Shown: piece after piece, positions 15,967-29,774 of the stretch
Layout: the number at the start of each line of letters is the position of its first letter
Position numbering within the stretch: the stretch's first letter is position 1
DNA from: Streptomyces sp. NBC_00162
Lineage (GTDB): Bacteria; Actinomycetota; Actinomycetes; Streptomycetales; Streptomycetaceae
DNA: 64,000 bases
Direction: 5' to 3'
Assembly: GCF_024611995.1 (NCBI RefSeq)
Contig: NZ_CP102509.1
Coordinates: 1,798,001-1,862,000 of the forward strand
Program-made: the position numbers and the translations under genes
Notes under the pieces: model-generated
The model's database searches: none
Seen by the model: only the letters and a program-made list of their open reading frames with translations
Told to the model about the DNA's origin: nothing

Positions 15967-15985
15967 CACGCGGTCACACCGCGTG
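15967..15985. promoter_or_regulatory. interrupted palindrome upstream of encapsulin copy 2
   Basis: CACGCGGT and its exact complement ACCGCGTG flank CAC. It lies 160 bp upstream of the encapsulin copy 2 start and could be an operator or a transcript hairpin. It is not seen in the other divergent promoter. Confidence 0.4.
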
Positions 15986-16145
15986 GCCCTGGCGTACGGG
16001 AGCACAGCAGATCACACGGAGCGGGATCGTTCCTCCCGGTCACTCCCGCACGCCGCCCCCGCACCCGAGGCCTCCGTACGGGGCGCTCCACCGCGCCGAG
16101 CATCCGCGCAGCTCCCAGGAAGACCGACCGAGAGGAAGGCCCGCC

Positions 16146-19818
<3,673 letters not shown>

Positions 19819-19883
19819 CCTGCGGGGCGGCCGGCCCGTCCGCAGGAATACGACATTCCCCTGGTCTTGTGACGCAGGCGGCG

Positions 19884-19889
19884 CATAAT
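19884..19889 (+). promoter_or_regulatory. possible -10 box upstream of the AfsR-like fragment gene
   Basis: CATAAT lies 8 bp upstream of ATG 19897, which opens a 21-codon leader frame (MRLEKPSCRAW...) whose TGA (19960-19962) overlaps the start region of the downstream gene. This may be a coupled leader peptide; no clear -35 element is seen. Confidence 0.3.
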
Positions 19890-19952
19890 CGTCGTCATGC
19901 GGCTGGAAAAACCCTCTTGCCGCGCTTGGTCACGCATGCACTGGGGGGCATC

Positions 19953-20411
19953 GTGCCGATGAGGGAATCCGGGGCGTCCAAGACACTGCCCGCGACATCC
20001 GCAGAGATGTCGCGGCTGCTGACCGCCGTCCGGCGGGGGCGCGTCCTGACCGTGACGGGGCCGTTCCGCGAGCCGCGGAGCCTGCTGGTGCGGGAGATCG
20101 CACGGCGGCTCGCGTCCAACTTCTACGACGGGGTGGCCGTCGTCGACCTGGACCACGCCTTCGGCGTGCGGGATCTGACGGCTGCCCTGGGCTGCGTACC
20201 GGGCATGCCCTTCCTGCCGTGCGGTACGGCCAATGCGGCCTCCTGGCTCGCCGAGCGCGACATGCTGCTCGTCCTCGACGGCAGCGACCGGCTCACCCCG
20301 GCGGCTCTGGACTGGCTGCGGGACTTACTCCGCCGCGCGCCGGGCCTGCGTCTCCTGGCCGCCGGCCGCCATCCGCTGGCCTTCGAGGAGGAGCGGGTCC
20401 ACCGGCTCTGA
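19953..20411 (+). CDS. degenerate AfsR/LuxR-type NTPase-domain protein with a TTA codon
   Basis: A 152-residue protein, start GTG 19953 behind GGGGGG. It matches the ATPase core of AfsR/SARP and LuxR regulators: RGRVLTVTGPFREPRSLLVREIARRL, then DGVAVVDLDHA, then ERDMLLVLDGSDRLTPAALD and LLRRAPGLRLLAAGRHPL. The P-loop, normally GPGGVGKT, is replaced by GPFREPRS and lacks the catalytic lysine, while the Walker B-like LLVLDGSD is kept. No DNA-binding or sensor domain is present. Leu125 is encoded by TTA (20325-20327), so translation would depend on the bldA tRNA. It could be a nucleotide-free partner or decoy, or a remnant of a larger regulator. Confidence 0.6.
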   Translation: MPMRESGASKTLPATSAEMSRLLTAVRRGRVLTVTGPFREPRSLLVREIARRLASNFYDGVAVVDLDHAFGVRDLTAALGCVPGMPFLPCGTANAASWLAERDMLLVLDGSDRLTPAALDWLRDLLRRAPGLRLLAAGRHPLAFEEERVHRL

Positions 20412-20424
20412 CTCCGTGCGGACG

Positions 20425-21213
20425 TCAGTCCGGCTGCCGGCTGAGCTCGCGCCACACCGGTGCCGGACAGCGTCCCTGGGGCCGGGACTTGAGGAACATC
20501 CGGTAGTCGACCCGGCGCGGCGGGAGCCCGGCCTCCACCCAGTGGGGGCGGCCGGAGACCTTGTCCCAGCCGTCGTTCGGCATCCGGACGTAATCGGAGC
20601 GCCCGTCCTTGTCCTTGCTGGTGATCTGGGCGACCTCCGCATGGTCCGCGTGGGCGGCCAGCACCACGCAGTAGTGGCGCAGCTGCCGCGCGGGATCCTC
20701 CCGCAGCGGCACCATCGCCAGCCAGATCTCCCCCGGGGCCGGCCGGTGGACGCGCACGGTGGCGACCGTGCTCGGGCCGCCGCCGCCGCGGGAGTTGTCC
20801 CACCAGCGGACGGCTGCGACGAAGCCGAGCGCCACCAGCCCGGCGGCCATGCTCTCGGCCGTCGCCCGCACGTTCCACAGGGGCTGGTCCCCGACCTGGC
20901 CCTCCGTCCACCACAGCGCAGCGGCGACCAGCGCCAGCAGGGCCGCAGCCCTGGCCGGGACCAGCCACCACACGAACGGCCGGCGCCGGCCGGCGAACAG
21001 CGCCAGGACCAGGGCCACCACGACCGGAATGGCATAGACGATCAGGTACTGCCCGGCCCCCCGCAGCTCCTGCGGCGGCGTCTGCTCCGCCATCAGGTCG
21101 GGCAGCGCCAGCGGCACCGCCAGCAGGTACCCCACGGTGGGCAGGACGAACAGGAAGAGAAGCAGCGCGGCGCAGCCGATGCCGCCGCAGGACGTGTCGG
21201 AACGACGTGCCAC
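20425..21213 (-). CDS. membrane protein with C-terminal PemK/MazF-like domain
   Basis: A 262-residue protein, start GTG 21213 behind GGGGGG. There are four hydrophobic segments in residues 12-140: CAALLLFLFVLPTVGYLLAV, YLIVYAIPVVVALVLALF, FVWWLVPARAAALLALVAAA and AAGLVALGFVAAV. From about residue 155 the soluble tail resembles PemK/MazF: PAPGEIWLAMVPLRED, then RHYCVVLAAHADHAEVAQIT and HWVEAGLPPRRVDYRMF. PemK/MazF toxins are mRNA endonucleases. No antitoxin gene is adjacent, and the membrane anchoring is unusual for a toxin. The domain call rests on motif order only. Confidence 0.55.
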   Translation of the reverse strand: MARRSDTSCGGIGCAALLLFLFVLPTVGYLLAVPLALPDLMAEQTPPQELRGAGQYLIVYAIPVVVALVLALFAGRRRPFVWWLVPARAAALLALVAAALWWTEGQVGDQPLWNVRATAESMAAGLVALGFVAAVRWWDNSRGGGGPSTVATVRVHRPAPGEIWLAMVPLREDPARQLRHYCVVLAAHADHAEVAQITSKDKDGRSDYVRMPNDGWDKVSGRPHWVEAGLPPRRVDYRMFLKSRPQGRCPAPVWRELSRQPD

Positions 21214-21314
21214 AGAACCCCCCAAAGACAACCGGCGCTGAACGCTAGCGCAGGGCCCACTCCTCGGGCAGCGGTTCCAGGAGATTCCGGGCACGGGCGA
21301 CCGCGGATACGGGT

Positions 21315-21348
21315 CCGCCCCGGCCGGGCACGGGGCCGGCCGGGGCGG
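21315..21348. terminator. hairpin downstream of icd
   Basis: CCGCCCCGGCCG and its exact complement flank a ten-base loop. It is 27 bp after the icd stop on the minus strand. The stem is entirely GC without a U tract, as is common in Streptomyces. Confidence 0.75.
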
Positions 21349-21374
21349 AGCACGTCACGCGTGGATCACAGGTG

Positions 21375-23662
<2,288 letters not shown>

Positions 23663-23797
23663 CGGCCCGGTCTGGACAGCCCCCTGCCACGAGCCGAGGG
23701 AGACGCGAGTCACGTGGGCCCCCGGGGACGGCGAAAGCGCCGCCCGCAGCTGTTTCCAGCCGCGGCGGCGCTCAGGCACTACGGGCTACGGGCCTGG

Positions 23798-24151
23798 TCA
23801 GGCGGCGTAGGCCTTCGGGTCCGCGCCGTACTCGTTCGGCTGCGGCTGACCCGCGGTGGCCGTCAGGACGAGCAGCCAGATGCCGCCGATGACCGGGACG
23901 AAGGTGATGAAGTACCACCAGCCGGACTTGCCGAGGTCGTGCAGGCGGCGGACGAGGACCGCCAGGCTCGGCAGGAAGGTGCCGAGCGTGTAGATGACGG
24001 TGAGCAGCGGCAGCGTGCCCAGCACGAAGTCGAGGATCACCAGGGCGATGATGATGGCCGACTGGATGAGGGAGAACATCCAGTACTCCTGGCGGCGGGC
24101 GCGGCCGGAGAAGTCTGCGTACTTCTTCAGAACGTCGGTGTAGTGGTTCAC
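23798..24151 (-). CDS. DUF805 family membrane protein
   Basis: A 117-residue protein with the DUF805 plan: a short amphipathic lead (YADFSGRARRQEYWMFSLI), three or four hydrophobic helices (IIIALVILDFVLGTL, LLTVIYTLGTFLPSLAVL, WYFITFVPVIGGIWLLVL) and the conserved VRRLHDLGKSGWW motif between helices. Function unknown. It precedes icd on the same strand with a gap of 203 bp, probably a separate transcription unit. Confidence 0.9.
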   Translation of the reverse strand: MNHYTDVLKKYADFSGRARRQEYWMFSLIQSAIIIALVILDFVLGTLPLLTVIYTLGTFLPSLAVLVRRLHDLGKSGWWYFITFVPVIGGIWLLVLTATAGQPQPNEYGADPKAYAA

Positions 24152-24436
24152 GGGGTCCCCCCAGAGGACGGAAGTGCGGCCCGTCCTGCTGGAGCAAGCC
24201 GGGGCAGAACTTATGCCCCCCTTACACCGGGGTCAAGCCACTTCCCTGGGGCCCAAATTCGGCCACACGGCACGATATCCGGCACCGGATGACCGGTGAC
24301 CGTGGTGCGGAGCGGCGCCGTGTCCGGGGAAGTCCGGAACGTCCCCATCACACGCCTGCTTCGCACCACGGAACCCGCGTTGATCGGTGTCCACATCGTT
24401 ACCGCACGGCGACGCCGCGGCCCGGCCGCGCTCGCG
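24152..24436. other. intergenic region without recognisable gene
   Basis: A 285-bp spacer between DUF805 and the chitosanase 3' end, both on the minus strand. I see no coding frame with family similarity and no strong hairpin. It should hold the DUF805 promoter; AGGGGGGCATAAG around 24210 is the only AT-containing stretch that stands out. Confidence 0.4.
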
Positions 24437-25279
24437 TCAGCCGATGTGGAAGGAGTCCCCGTACACCTTCCAGTCCAGGGGGGTGTTGAGGTTCAGGTTG
24501 CCCTTCTTCAGGAAGACCCTCTGCGCGGTGTCGACGCGGCTGGTGTCGCTGTGCGCCTCCTCCTGCTTCATCGCCCAGACCCGGGCGTCGAGGAAGGCAT
24601 TGAGCCACGCGGTCTCGCTGCCGCCCTGGGCCGGGGGCTTGGCCTTGGACAGGGCGCGCTTGCGGATGTTGCGGAAGCTGGTGGAGTCGCCTCCGTCGCC
24701 GTGCATGACGATGGCGTCGTAGTACATGAACTGGCCGAGGGTGCCGACCCCGTCGGACTTGCCCTGCTTGACCGCCGGGTTGAAGTAGACCCGGTCGCGC
24801 TCGTGGTCCTGGGCCTTCCTGAACTCGGCGTCCTGGGCCGCCTTCGCCCAGTCCCTGGTGAAGTTGGGGTCGAGGCCGGCGTGCGAGTCGGTGCCGTCGA
24901 CCTCGCGCAGGGCGGGGAGGTACTTCGCGAGGACGTTGCCCGGCTTGACCTGGGTGTAGTACTCGACGAGGTCGAGCATGTCGCCGGTACCGGAACAGAA
25001 GCCGATGATGCCGGCCGTGTAGCCGCGCTCGTCACCTATGTCCTCGATGTACTTGTACTGCGCCTTCCAGTCCAGCGAGGAGTTCTCCGCGCTGGAGACG
25101 ATCTTCATGGCGATTTCCTTCTTCGCCGGATCGTCGAGCCCGACGGCGGCCGCCGCCTGCACCTTCGCGGAGGTGGCGCCGGTGTCGACGGCGGTGGCCT
25201 GAGCCGCTACCGGAACGGCGAGGAGCGCGCTGCCGAGCAGGGCGCCGATCACCAGTGTCTTGCGATGGGGGGTGAACAC
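24437..25279 (-). CDS. csn: secreted chitosanase, GH46
   Basis: A 280-residue protein, start GTG 25279 behind GGAGG. The signal peptide is VFTPHRKTLVIGALLGSALL followed by AVPVAAQATA, with cleavage after an AxA site near residue 29. The mature part matches GH46: EIAMKIVSSAENSSLDWKAQ holds the catalytic acid Glu (about 62), and YIEDIGDERGYTAGIIGF the catalytic Asp (about 80). TGDMLDLVEYY and YYDAIVMHGDGGD complete the fold. It endohydrolyses chitosan outside the cell. The palindrome at 25311-25327 upstream is a candidate operator for a dedicated repressor. Confidence 0.94.
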   Translation of the reverse strand: MFTPHRKTLVIGALLGSALLAVPVAAQATAVDTGATSAKVQAAAAVGLDDPAKKEIAMKIVSSAENSSLDWKAQYKYIEDIGDERGYTAGIIGFCSGTGDMLDLVEYYTQVKPGNVLAKYLPALREVDGTDSHAGLDPNFTRDWAKAAQDAEFRKAQDHERDRVYFNPAVKQGKSDGVGTLGQFMYYDAIVMHGDGGDSTSFRNIRKRALSKAKPPAQGGSETAWLNAFLDARVWAMKQEEAHSDTSRVDTAQRVFLKKGNLNLNTPLDWKVYGDSFHIG

Positions 25280-25310
25280 AAGGCCTCCATGGGGGAGTTG
25301 AGGCATTCCC

Positions 25311-25327
25311 AGTTTCGTTAAGAAACT
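25311..25327. promoter_or_regulatory. chitosanase upstream inverted repeat
   Basis: AGTTTC-GTTAA-GAAACT, a perfect 6-bp inverted repeat with a 5-bp spacer, followed by TTACTA. It is 31 bp upstream of the chitosanase start in an otherwise GC-rich region. Streptomyces chitosanase genes are known to be repressed through short palindromes by a ROK-type repressor; the link here is inferred. Confidence 0.5.
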
Positions 25328-25417
25328 TTACTACCAGACATGACGGCATCTCAAGACCCGAGAGCTCCCCCACTCGGGCCGTCAACTCCCGTTTCGCGTC
25401 AGGCCATTCGCGCCGGC

Positions 25418-26500
25418 TCAGAGCCAGCCGTTGCGCCGGAAGCCCCGGTGGATGACGAAGCAGGCGACCGCCATGACACCGAGCACGAGCGGGTACCCGT
25501 ACGTCCAGCGCAGCTCGGGCATGTGGTCGAAGTTCATGCCGTAGACCCCGCAGACCATGGTCGGCACGGCGACGATCGCCGCCCACGCCGTGATCTTGCG
25601 CATGTCCTCGTTCTGCGCGACGGTCACCTGCGCCAGGTGCGCCTGGAGGATCGAGTCGAGCAGGTTGTCGTAGGCGCCGATCTGCTCGGTGGCCCGGGTC
25701 AGGTGGTCGGCCACGTCCCGGAAGTACGCGCGGATCTCCGGCGGGATCACCGGTATCGGCTGGGTCGCCAGCTGCTCGAGCGGACGGCTCAGCGGCGCCA
25801 CCGCCCGCCGGAGCTCGAGGAGTTCGCGCTTGAGCTGGTAGATCCGGCCGGCGTCGCCGCGCCCGCCCGCCTCGCTGAACACCGCGGTCTCGACGGCGTC
25901 TATGTCGTTCTGCACCGCGTCCGTGACGGCCACGTAGTCGTCGACCACGTGGTCGGCCATGGCGTGCAGAACGGCCGCCGGGCCCTTGGCCAGCTGCTCC
26001 GGGGACGCCTCCAGCTCCTCGCGGACCGGGCCGAGCGTGCCGCGGCCGCCGTGCCGGATGGTGATGACGAAGTCCTCGCCGGTGAAGGCCATCAGCTCAC
26101 CCGTCTCCACCACCTCACTCGTCGAGGTCAGTTCCTCGTGCTCGACGTAGCGCACGGTCTTGAAGACGGAGAACAGCGTGCTGTCGTACCGCTCCACCTT
26201 GGGGCGCTGGTGCGCGTTCACCGCGTCCTCGACGGCGAGCGGGTGCAGGCCGAACAGCTCGGCGAGCCCGGCGAGCTCCGACTCCGACGGTTCGTGCAGG
26301 CCGATCCAGACGAAGCCGCAGCCCGCCTTGCGGACCCGGCGCAGCGCCTCCTCCACCTCCGCGCAGCCGTCCTGGCGCACGCCGTCCTGGTAGACCACGC
26401 AGTTGACCACGGCGCTGCCGAGCGGGGAACGGGCCGGGTGACTGAGGTCGACGGCCCGCCGGTAGCTGCGGCGCACGACCCGGCGGAGGTTGCTGAACAT
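25418..26500 (-). CDS. corA: CorA family magnesium/cobalt transporter
   Basis: A 360-residue protein with a large cytosolic N-terminal domain (VNCVVYQDGVRQDGC, LAELFGLHPLAVEDAVN, KVERYDSTLFSVFKTV) and a long stalk helix. Two C-terminal membrane helices follow, the first ending in the signature YGMNF, then a short periplasmic loop HMPELRWTYGYP and the second helix LVLGVMAVACFVIH. The pentamer conducts Mg2+ (or Co2+/Ni2+). A TTG two codons upstream of ATG 26500 is better spaced from AGGAG and could be the true start. Confidence 0.94.
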   Translation of the reverse strand: MFSNLRRVVRRSYRRAVDLSHPARSPLGSAVVNCVVYQDGVRQDGCAEVEEALRRVRKAGCGFVWIGLHEPSESELAGLAELFGLHPLAVEDAVNAHQRPKVERYDSTLFSVFKTVRYVEHEELTSTSEVVETGELMAFTGEDFVITIRHGGRGTLGPVREELEASPEQLAKGPAAVLHAMADHVVDDYVAVTDAVQNDIDAVETAVFSEAGGRGDAGRIYQLKRELLELRRAVAPLSRPLEQLATQPIPVIPPEIRAYFRDVADHLTRATEQIGAYDNLLDSILQAHLAQVTVAQNEDMRKITAWAAIVAVPTMVCGVYGMNFDHMPELRWTYGYPLVLGVMAVACFVIHRGFRRNGWL

Positions 26501-26636
26501 GGACAACGACGTGCTCCTCTTTCGGCTGATCACCGGCCAGTCTGCCATCGCACCGCGCGGCCGCCGGCGCCCCGGGGGCGGGACGGGGCCGGGACAGGTG
26601 CGGTACGGGATGCCATGGGACGGGACGGGACCGGCC

Positions 26637-27029
26637 TCAGGTCCGGTCGATGAACACGCTGGTCGACTTCACCCGCGCCGTGGCCCGCGCACCCACCTCC
26701 AGTCCGAGCTCCTCCACCGCCTCCCGCGTGAGCAGCGACACGATGCGGTGCGGCCCGGCCTGGATCTCCACCTGCGCGTCGACCGTGCCCAGCCGCACCC
26801 CGGTGACGATCCCCGGGAAGGCGTTGCGCGCCGAGGTGTACGGGGCCTCCTCGCCGTCGCCGCTCTCCTGCGCGACCGCCACGCAGAACGCGGCCAGGTC
26901 CGGCCCGTCGACCATGCGCCGCGTGCCGTCCCGGCGCGTGGGGAACCGCTCGGCGTCCGCCCAGCGCCGCGCCGTGTCGACGCTCACGCCGAGCAGCCGC
27001 GCCGCCTGGCCGATCGTGTAGGACTCCAT
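26637..27029 (-). CDS. HTH plus TOBE/Mop molybdopterin-binding protein
   Basis: A 130-residue protein. Residues 1-58 are an excisionase/MerR-like helix-turn-helix (SYTIGQAARLLGVSVDTARR, RRDGTRRMVDGPDLAAF). Residues 65-130 are a Mop/TOBE domain (TSARNAFPGIVTGVRLGTVD, IVSLLTREAVEELGLEVG, RVKSTSVFID). The SARN...G.V and V..T.V signatures bind molybdate or tungstate. It may sense molybdate and regulate uptake or cofactor genes, though none is adjacent. It lies 10 bp downstream of the LysR gene and may be co-transcribed with it. Confidence 0.88.
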   Translation of the reverse strand: MESYTIGQAARLLGVSVDTARRWADAERFPTRRDGTRRMVDGPDLAAFCVAVAQESGDGEEAPYTSARNAFPGIVTGVRLGTVDAQVEIQAGPHRIVSLLTREAVEELGLEVGARATARVKSTSVFIDRT

Positions 27030-27039
27030 GGTCCGCAGC

Positions 27040-27984
27040 TTATGGCGTGCCCGCCGGAGGCTTGCGGAGCGCCTCCCCGGCCGCATCCGCGACCAGCCGC
27101 GCCACCAGCGAGAGCGCCGGCGAGTCCAGCTTCCACTGCTGCCAGTACAGGGGCACGTCCATGGGCCGGCGCGGCGCGAGCAGCACCAGCCGGCCCGTGC
27201 GCACCAGGGGCCTGGCCTGCTGCTCCGGCACCAGCCCCCACCCCAGCCCCGCGACCACCGCGTCGCGGAAGCCCTCCGATGTCGGTACGAGGTGCCGCAC
27301 CGGCCCCGCCCCGGACCCTGCCTGGGAACCCGCCCGTGACCCGCCCCGCGCCCCCGTCAGCGACCGTACGAAGACGTCCTGGAGTTCGTCCTTGCGGTCG
27401 AAGACGATCGTCGGCGCCCGCCGCAGATCCCGCTCCAGCGCCCCCGTGAGATGCCGGGCCACGAAGTCCGGGCTCGCCACCGGCAGGTACCGCGCCAGCC
27501 CCAGCATCCGTACGCTGCACCCGGCCACCGGGTCCGGCGAGGAGGTCACCGCCGCCATCACCTGGCCCTCCCGCAGCAGCGCGGTCGTGTGCGACTCGTC
27601 CTCGCGGTGCAACTCGACACAGACCGGCGGGTCCTGCGGCACCCGGCTCAGCACCGGCAGGAACCAGGTCGCGAGCGAGTCGGCGTTCACCGCGATCGGC
27701 AGCCGCACCGGGCCCATCCCCTCGGCCATCCCCAGCTCGGCCCGCGCGTCCCGCTCCAGCCGGGCCAGCTGCCGGGCGAAGCGGATCACCACCTCCCCGG
27801 AGTCCGTCGCCCGCACCGGCTTCGTCCGCATCAGCAGTACCCGCCCGGTCCGCTGTTCCAGGGCCTTGACCCGCTGGCTGACCGCGGACGGCGTCACGTG
27901 CAGGGCGGCCGCCGCCGCGTCGAAGGTGCCCTCGTCCACCACGGCCAGCAGGGTCCGTACCTGGTCAAGGGGAAGTTCGTCCAT
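27040..27984 (-). CDS. LysR-family regulator, ArgP/LysG type
   Basis: A 314-residue LysR protein: HTH LLAVVDEGTFDAAAAALHVT then PSAVSQRVKALEQRTGRVLL, with the ArgP/LysG-type effector domain (PIAVNADSLATWFLPVL, GCSVRMLGLARYLPVASPDF). A low-complexity insertion of Gly/Ser/Ala/Arg (RGGSRAGSQAGSGAGP) sits near residue 220 in a loop. Divergent from a LysE/ArgO exporter across 69 bp, the classical arrangement in which basic amino acids activate export. Confidence 0.92.
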   Translation of the reverse strand: MDELPLDQVRTLLAVVDEGTFDAAAAALHVTPSAVSQRVKALEQRTGRVLLMRTKPVRATDSGEVVIRFARQLARLERDARAELGMAEGMGPVRLPIAVNADSLATWFLPVLSRVPQDPPVCVELHREDESHTTALLREGQVMAAVTSSPDPVAGCSVRMLGLARYLPVASPDFVARHLTGALERDLRRAPTIVFDRKDELQDVFVRSLTGARGGSRAGSQAGSGAGPVRHLVPTSEGFRDAVVAGLGWGLVPEQQARPLVRTGRLVLLAPRRPMDVPLYWQQWKLDSPALSLVARLVADAAGEALRKPPAGTP

Positions 27985-27991
27985 CACGAGC

Positions 27992-28017
27992 GCTAATGCT
28001 ACGTAAAAATCTTTAGC
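27992..28017. promoter_or_regulatory. LysR/LysE divergent promoter element
   Basis: GCTAA-N16-TTAGC, an interrupted inverted repeat in the unusually AT-rich 69-bp intergenic region. The size fits a LysR-type recognition site for the adjacent regulator. Confidence 0.45.
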
Positions 28018-28053
28018 TGTACTGAACCATCGCCGCTGCCTACGGTCGAAGAC

Positions 28054-28677
28054 ATGACACACGGCATCATCACGGCGGCCCTCGCAGGTTTCGGCACCGG
28101 ACTCTCCCTCATCGTCGCCATCGGCGCCCAGAACGCCTTCGTCCTGCGCCAGGGCGCGCGCCGCCACGCGGTCCTCGCCGTGGTCGCCATCTGTGCCGTG
28201 TCCGACGCGCTCCTGATCGCCCTCGGCGTCGCCGGAGTCGGTGCCTTCGTCACCGCCTGGCCCGCCGCCCTGACGGTGGTCGGGCTGGCCGGGGGCGGGT
28301 TCCTGATCTGCTACGGGGTCCTCGCCGCCCGCCGGGTGCTGCGCCCCGTACCGGGCGCCGCCCTCAGCGCGGAGGGGGCCGCCACCGGGTCCGGCCGCCG
28401 GGCCGTACTGACCTGCCTGGCCATGACCTGGCTCAACCCGCACGTCTACCTGGACACCGTCCTGCTCCTCGGCTCCCTCGCCGCCGACCGGGGCGACCTG
28501 CGCTGGGCCTTCGGCATCGGAGCCGTTCTGGCCAGCCTGACCTGGTTCGGGACCCTGGGCTACGGCGCCCGACTGCTGAGCGGACTGCTGGCCCGCCCCG
28601 CCGCGTGGCGGGTGCTGGACGGCCTGGTCGCGGCGACCATGGTGACGATGGGCGGACTGCTGCTGGCCCGCGCCTGA
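28054..28677 (+). CDS. LysE/ArgO family amino-acid exporter
   Basis: A 207-residue membrane protein with five or six hydrophobic helices. The N-terminus GFGTGLSLIVAIGAQNAFVLRQ carries the LysE signature G-x-G-A-Q-N-[AT]-F-V-L-[RK]-Q, and the central motif MTWLNPHVYLDTVLLLG is also diagnostic. It is expected to export arginine and/or lysine and their analogues. Controlled by the divergent LysR protein. Confidence 0.95.
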   Translation: MTHGIITAALAGFGTGLSLIVAIGAQNAFVLRQGARRHAVLAVVAICAVSDALLIALGVAGVGAFVTAWPAALTVVGLAGGGFLICYGVLAARRVLRPVPGAALSAEGAATGSGRRAVLTCLAMTWLNPHVYLDTVLLLGSLAADRGDLRWAFGIGAVLASLTWFGTLGYGARLLSGLLARPAAWRVLDGLVAATMVTMGGLLLARA

Positions 28678-28715
28678 CCTCCGCCGTGCCCGCCGACCGA
28701 CCACTGGAGCCCGCC

Positions 28716-29759
28716 GTGCCCGACCGCCCCTCCCCCGACGCGGTGCGGGCGTACTACGCCGCCCAGCCCTCCCCGCTCGTGGCCGCCACCGGGATCGTCA
28801 TGGACACGCACGGGCGGGTCCTCGTACTGACCACCTCGTACAAGGCGGATCTGGAGCTCCCGGGCGGCACCGTCGAGGGCACCGAGACCCCGGAGGAAGG
28901 CCTGGCGCGCGAGCTGAAGGAGGAGCTGGACCTCAGCCTGCCGGTCGGCCGGCTGCTCGCTGTGGACTCCCGGCCGCCCGGCGAGCTCGGCCGCTCCCTG
29001 GTCGTGCACGTCCACCTCGTCGGCCCGCTGCGGCCGGAGGAGGCCGCCGCGATCTCCTTCCCGGACGGCGAGATCAGCGAGGCGCGCTGGCTCCCTCCGG
29101 AGGAGGCCTGCGCGGCCCTGCCCGCCCGGATCGCACCCCGGCTGCGCGCCGCCCTGGCCGCCCTGCACACCGGCTCCCTGGCCCACCTGGCCGACGGCGT
29201 GCCCCAGCCCGGCTCTCCCGCGGGCCTGGACCCGGCCGACCGCAACGCCCTGGAACACGCGGGCGCCCTCGACGCCGCCGGTCACCGCGCCAGCCGTCCC
29301 AAGGCCACGACCGCGGCGGGCGTGCTGTTCACCGACTCCGGCGGCCGGATCCTGCTGGTGCGCCCCGCGTACGGAAACACCCACCGCTGGCAGCTGCCCG
29401 GCGGCGGCATCGACAGCGACCTCGGCGAGACCCCGCGCGCCGCCGCCCGGCGGGAGGTCCGCGAGGAGATCGGCCTCGACCTCGCCCCCGGACGCCTCCT
29501 GGCCGTCGACTGGTCCCACAAACCGGGCCGCCTGGCCCGCGTCCGCTTCCTCTACGACGGCGGCGTCCTCGACGCACCCGCCCTGGCCCGCATCCGCCTG
29601 GACCCCACCGAACTCCTCGCCTGGCGCACGGCCACCCGCGCGGAACTCCGCGACCTGGTCAAACCCTCCCTCCGCCGCCGCATCAAGGCCGCCCTCACCG
29701 CCCGCACCACGCACACGGGCCCCCTGGAACTCCACGCGGGCCGCCCCGCCGACGGGTGA
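28716..29759 (+). CDS. protein with two Nudix hydrolase domains
   Basis: A 347-residue protein with two Nudix modules. The first (residues about 18-140) has a box beginning GGTVEGTETPEEGLARELKE and ending ELDL. The second (about 195-330) has GGGIDSDLGETPRAAARREV followed by REEIGL, with one extra residue in the G-x5-E spacing. The linker is Ala/Pro-rich. Substrates are probably nucleoside diphosphate derivatives; tandem Nudix proteins are uncommon, and one domain may be regulatory. GTG 28716 has GGAG 9 bp upstream; GTG 28686 is an alternative. It is convergent with the P450 gene. Confidence 0.85.
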   Translation: MPDRPSPDAVRAYYAAQPSPLVAATGIVMDTHGRVLVLTTSYKADLELPGGTVEGTETPEEGLARELKEELDLSLPVGRLLAVDSRPPGELGRSLVVHVHLVGPLRPEEAAAISFPDGEISEARWLPPEEACAALPARIAPRLRAALAALHTGSLAHLADGVPQPGSPAGLDPADRNALEHAGALDAAGHRASRPKATTAAGVLFTDSGGRILLVRPAYGNTHRWQLPGGGIDSDLGETPRAAARREVREEIGLDLAPGRLLAVDWSHKPGRLARVRFLYDGGVLDAPALARIRLDPTELLAWRTATRAELRDLVKPSLRRRIKAALTARTTHTGPLELHAGRPADG

Positions 29760-29774
29760 GCGCGGTGCGCCGGG

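Larger units (their letters stand above)
15841..16145. promoter_or_regulatory. divergent promoter region between XRE regulator and encapsulin copy 2
   Basis: About 300 bp without a gene. It contains the GTTGAA direct repeat (15874-15896) 34 bp upstream of the regulator start, a perfect interrupted palindrome CACGCGGT-CAC-ACCGCGTG at 15967-15985, and a ribosome-binding site GAGAGGAAGG just before 16146. Confidence 0.6.
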
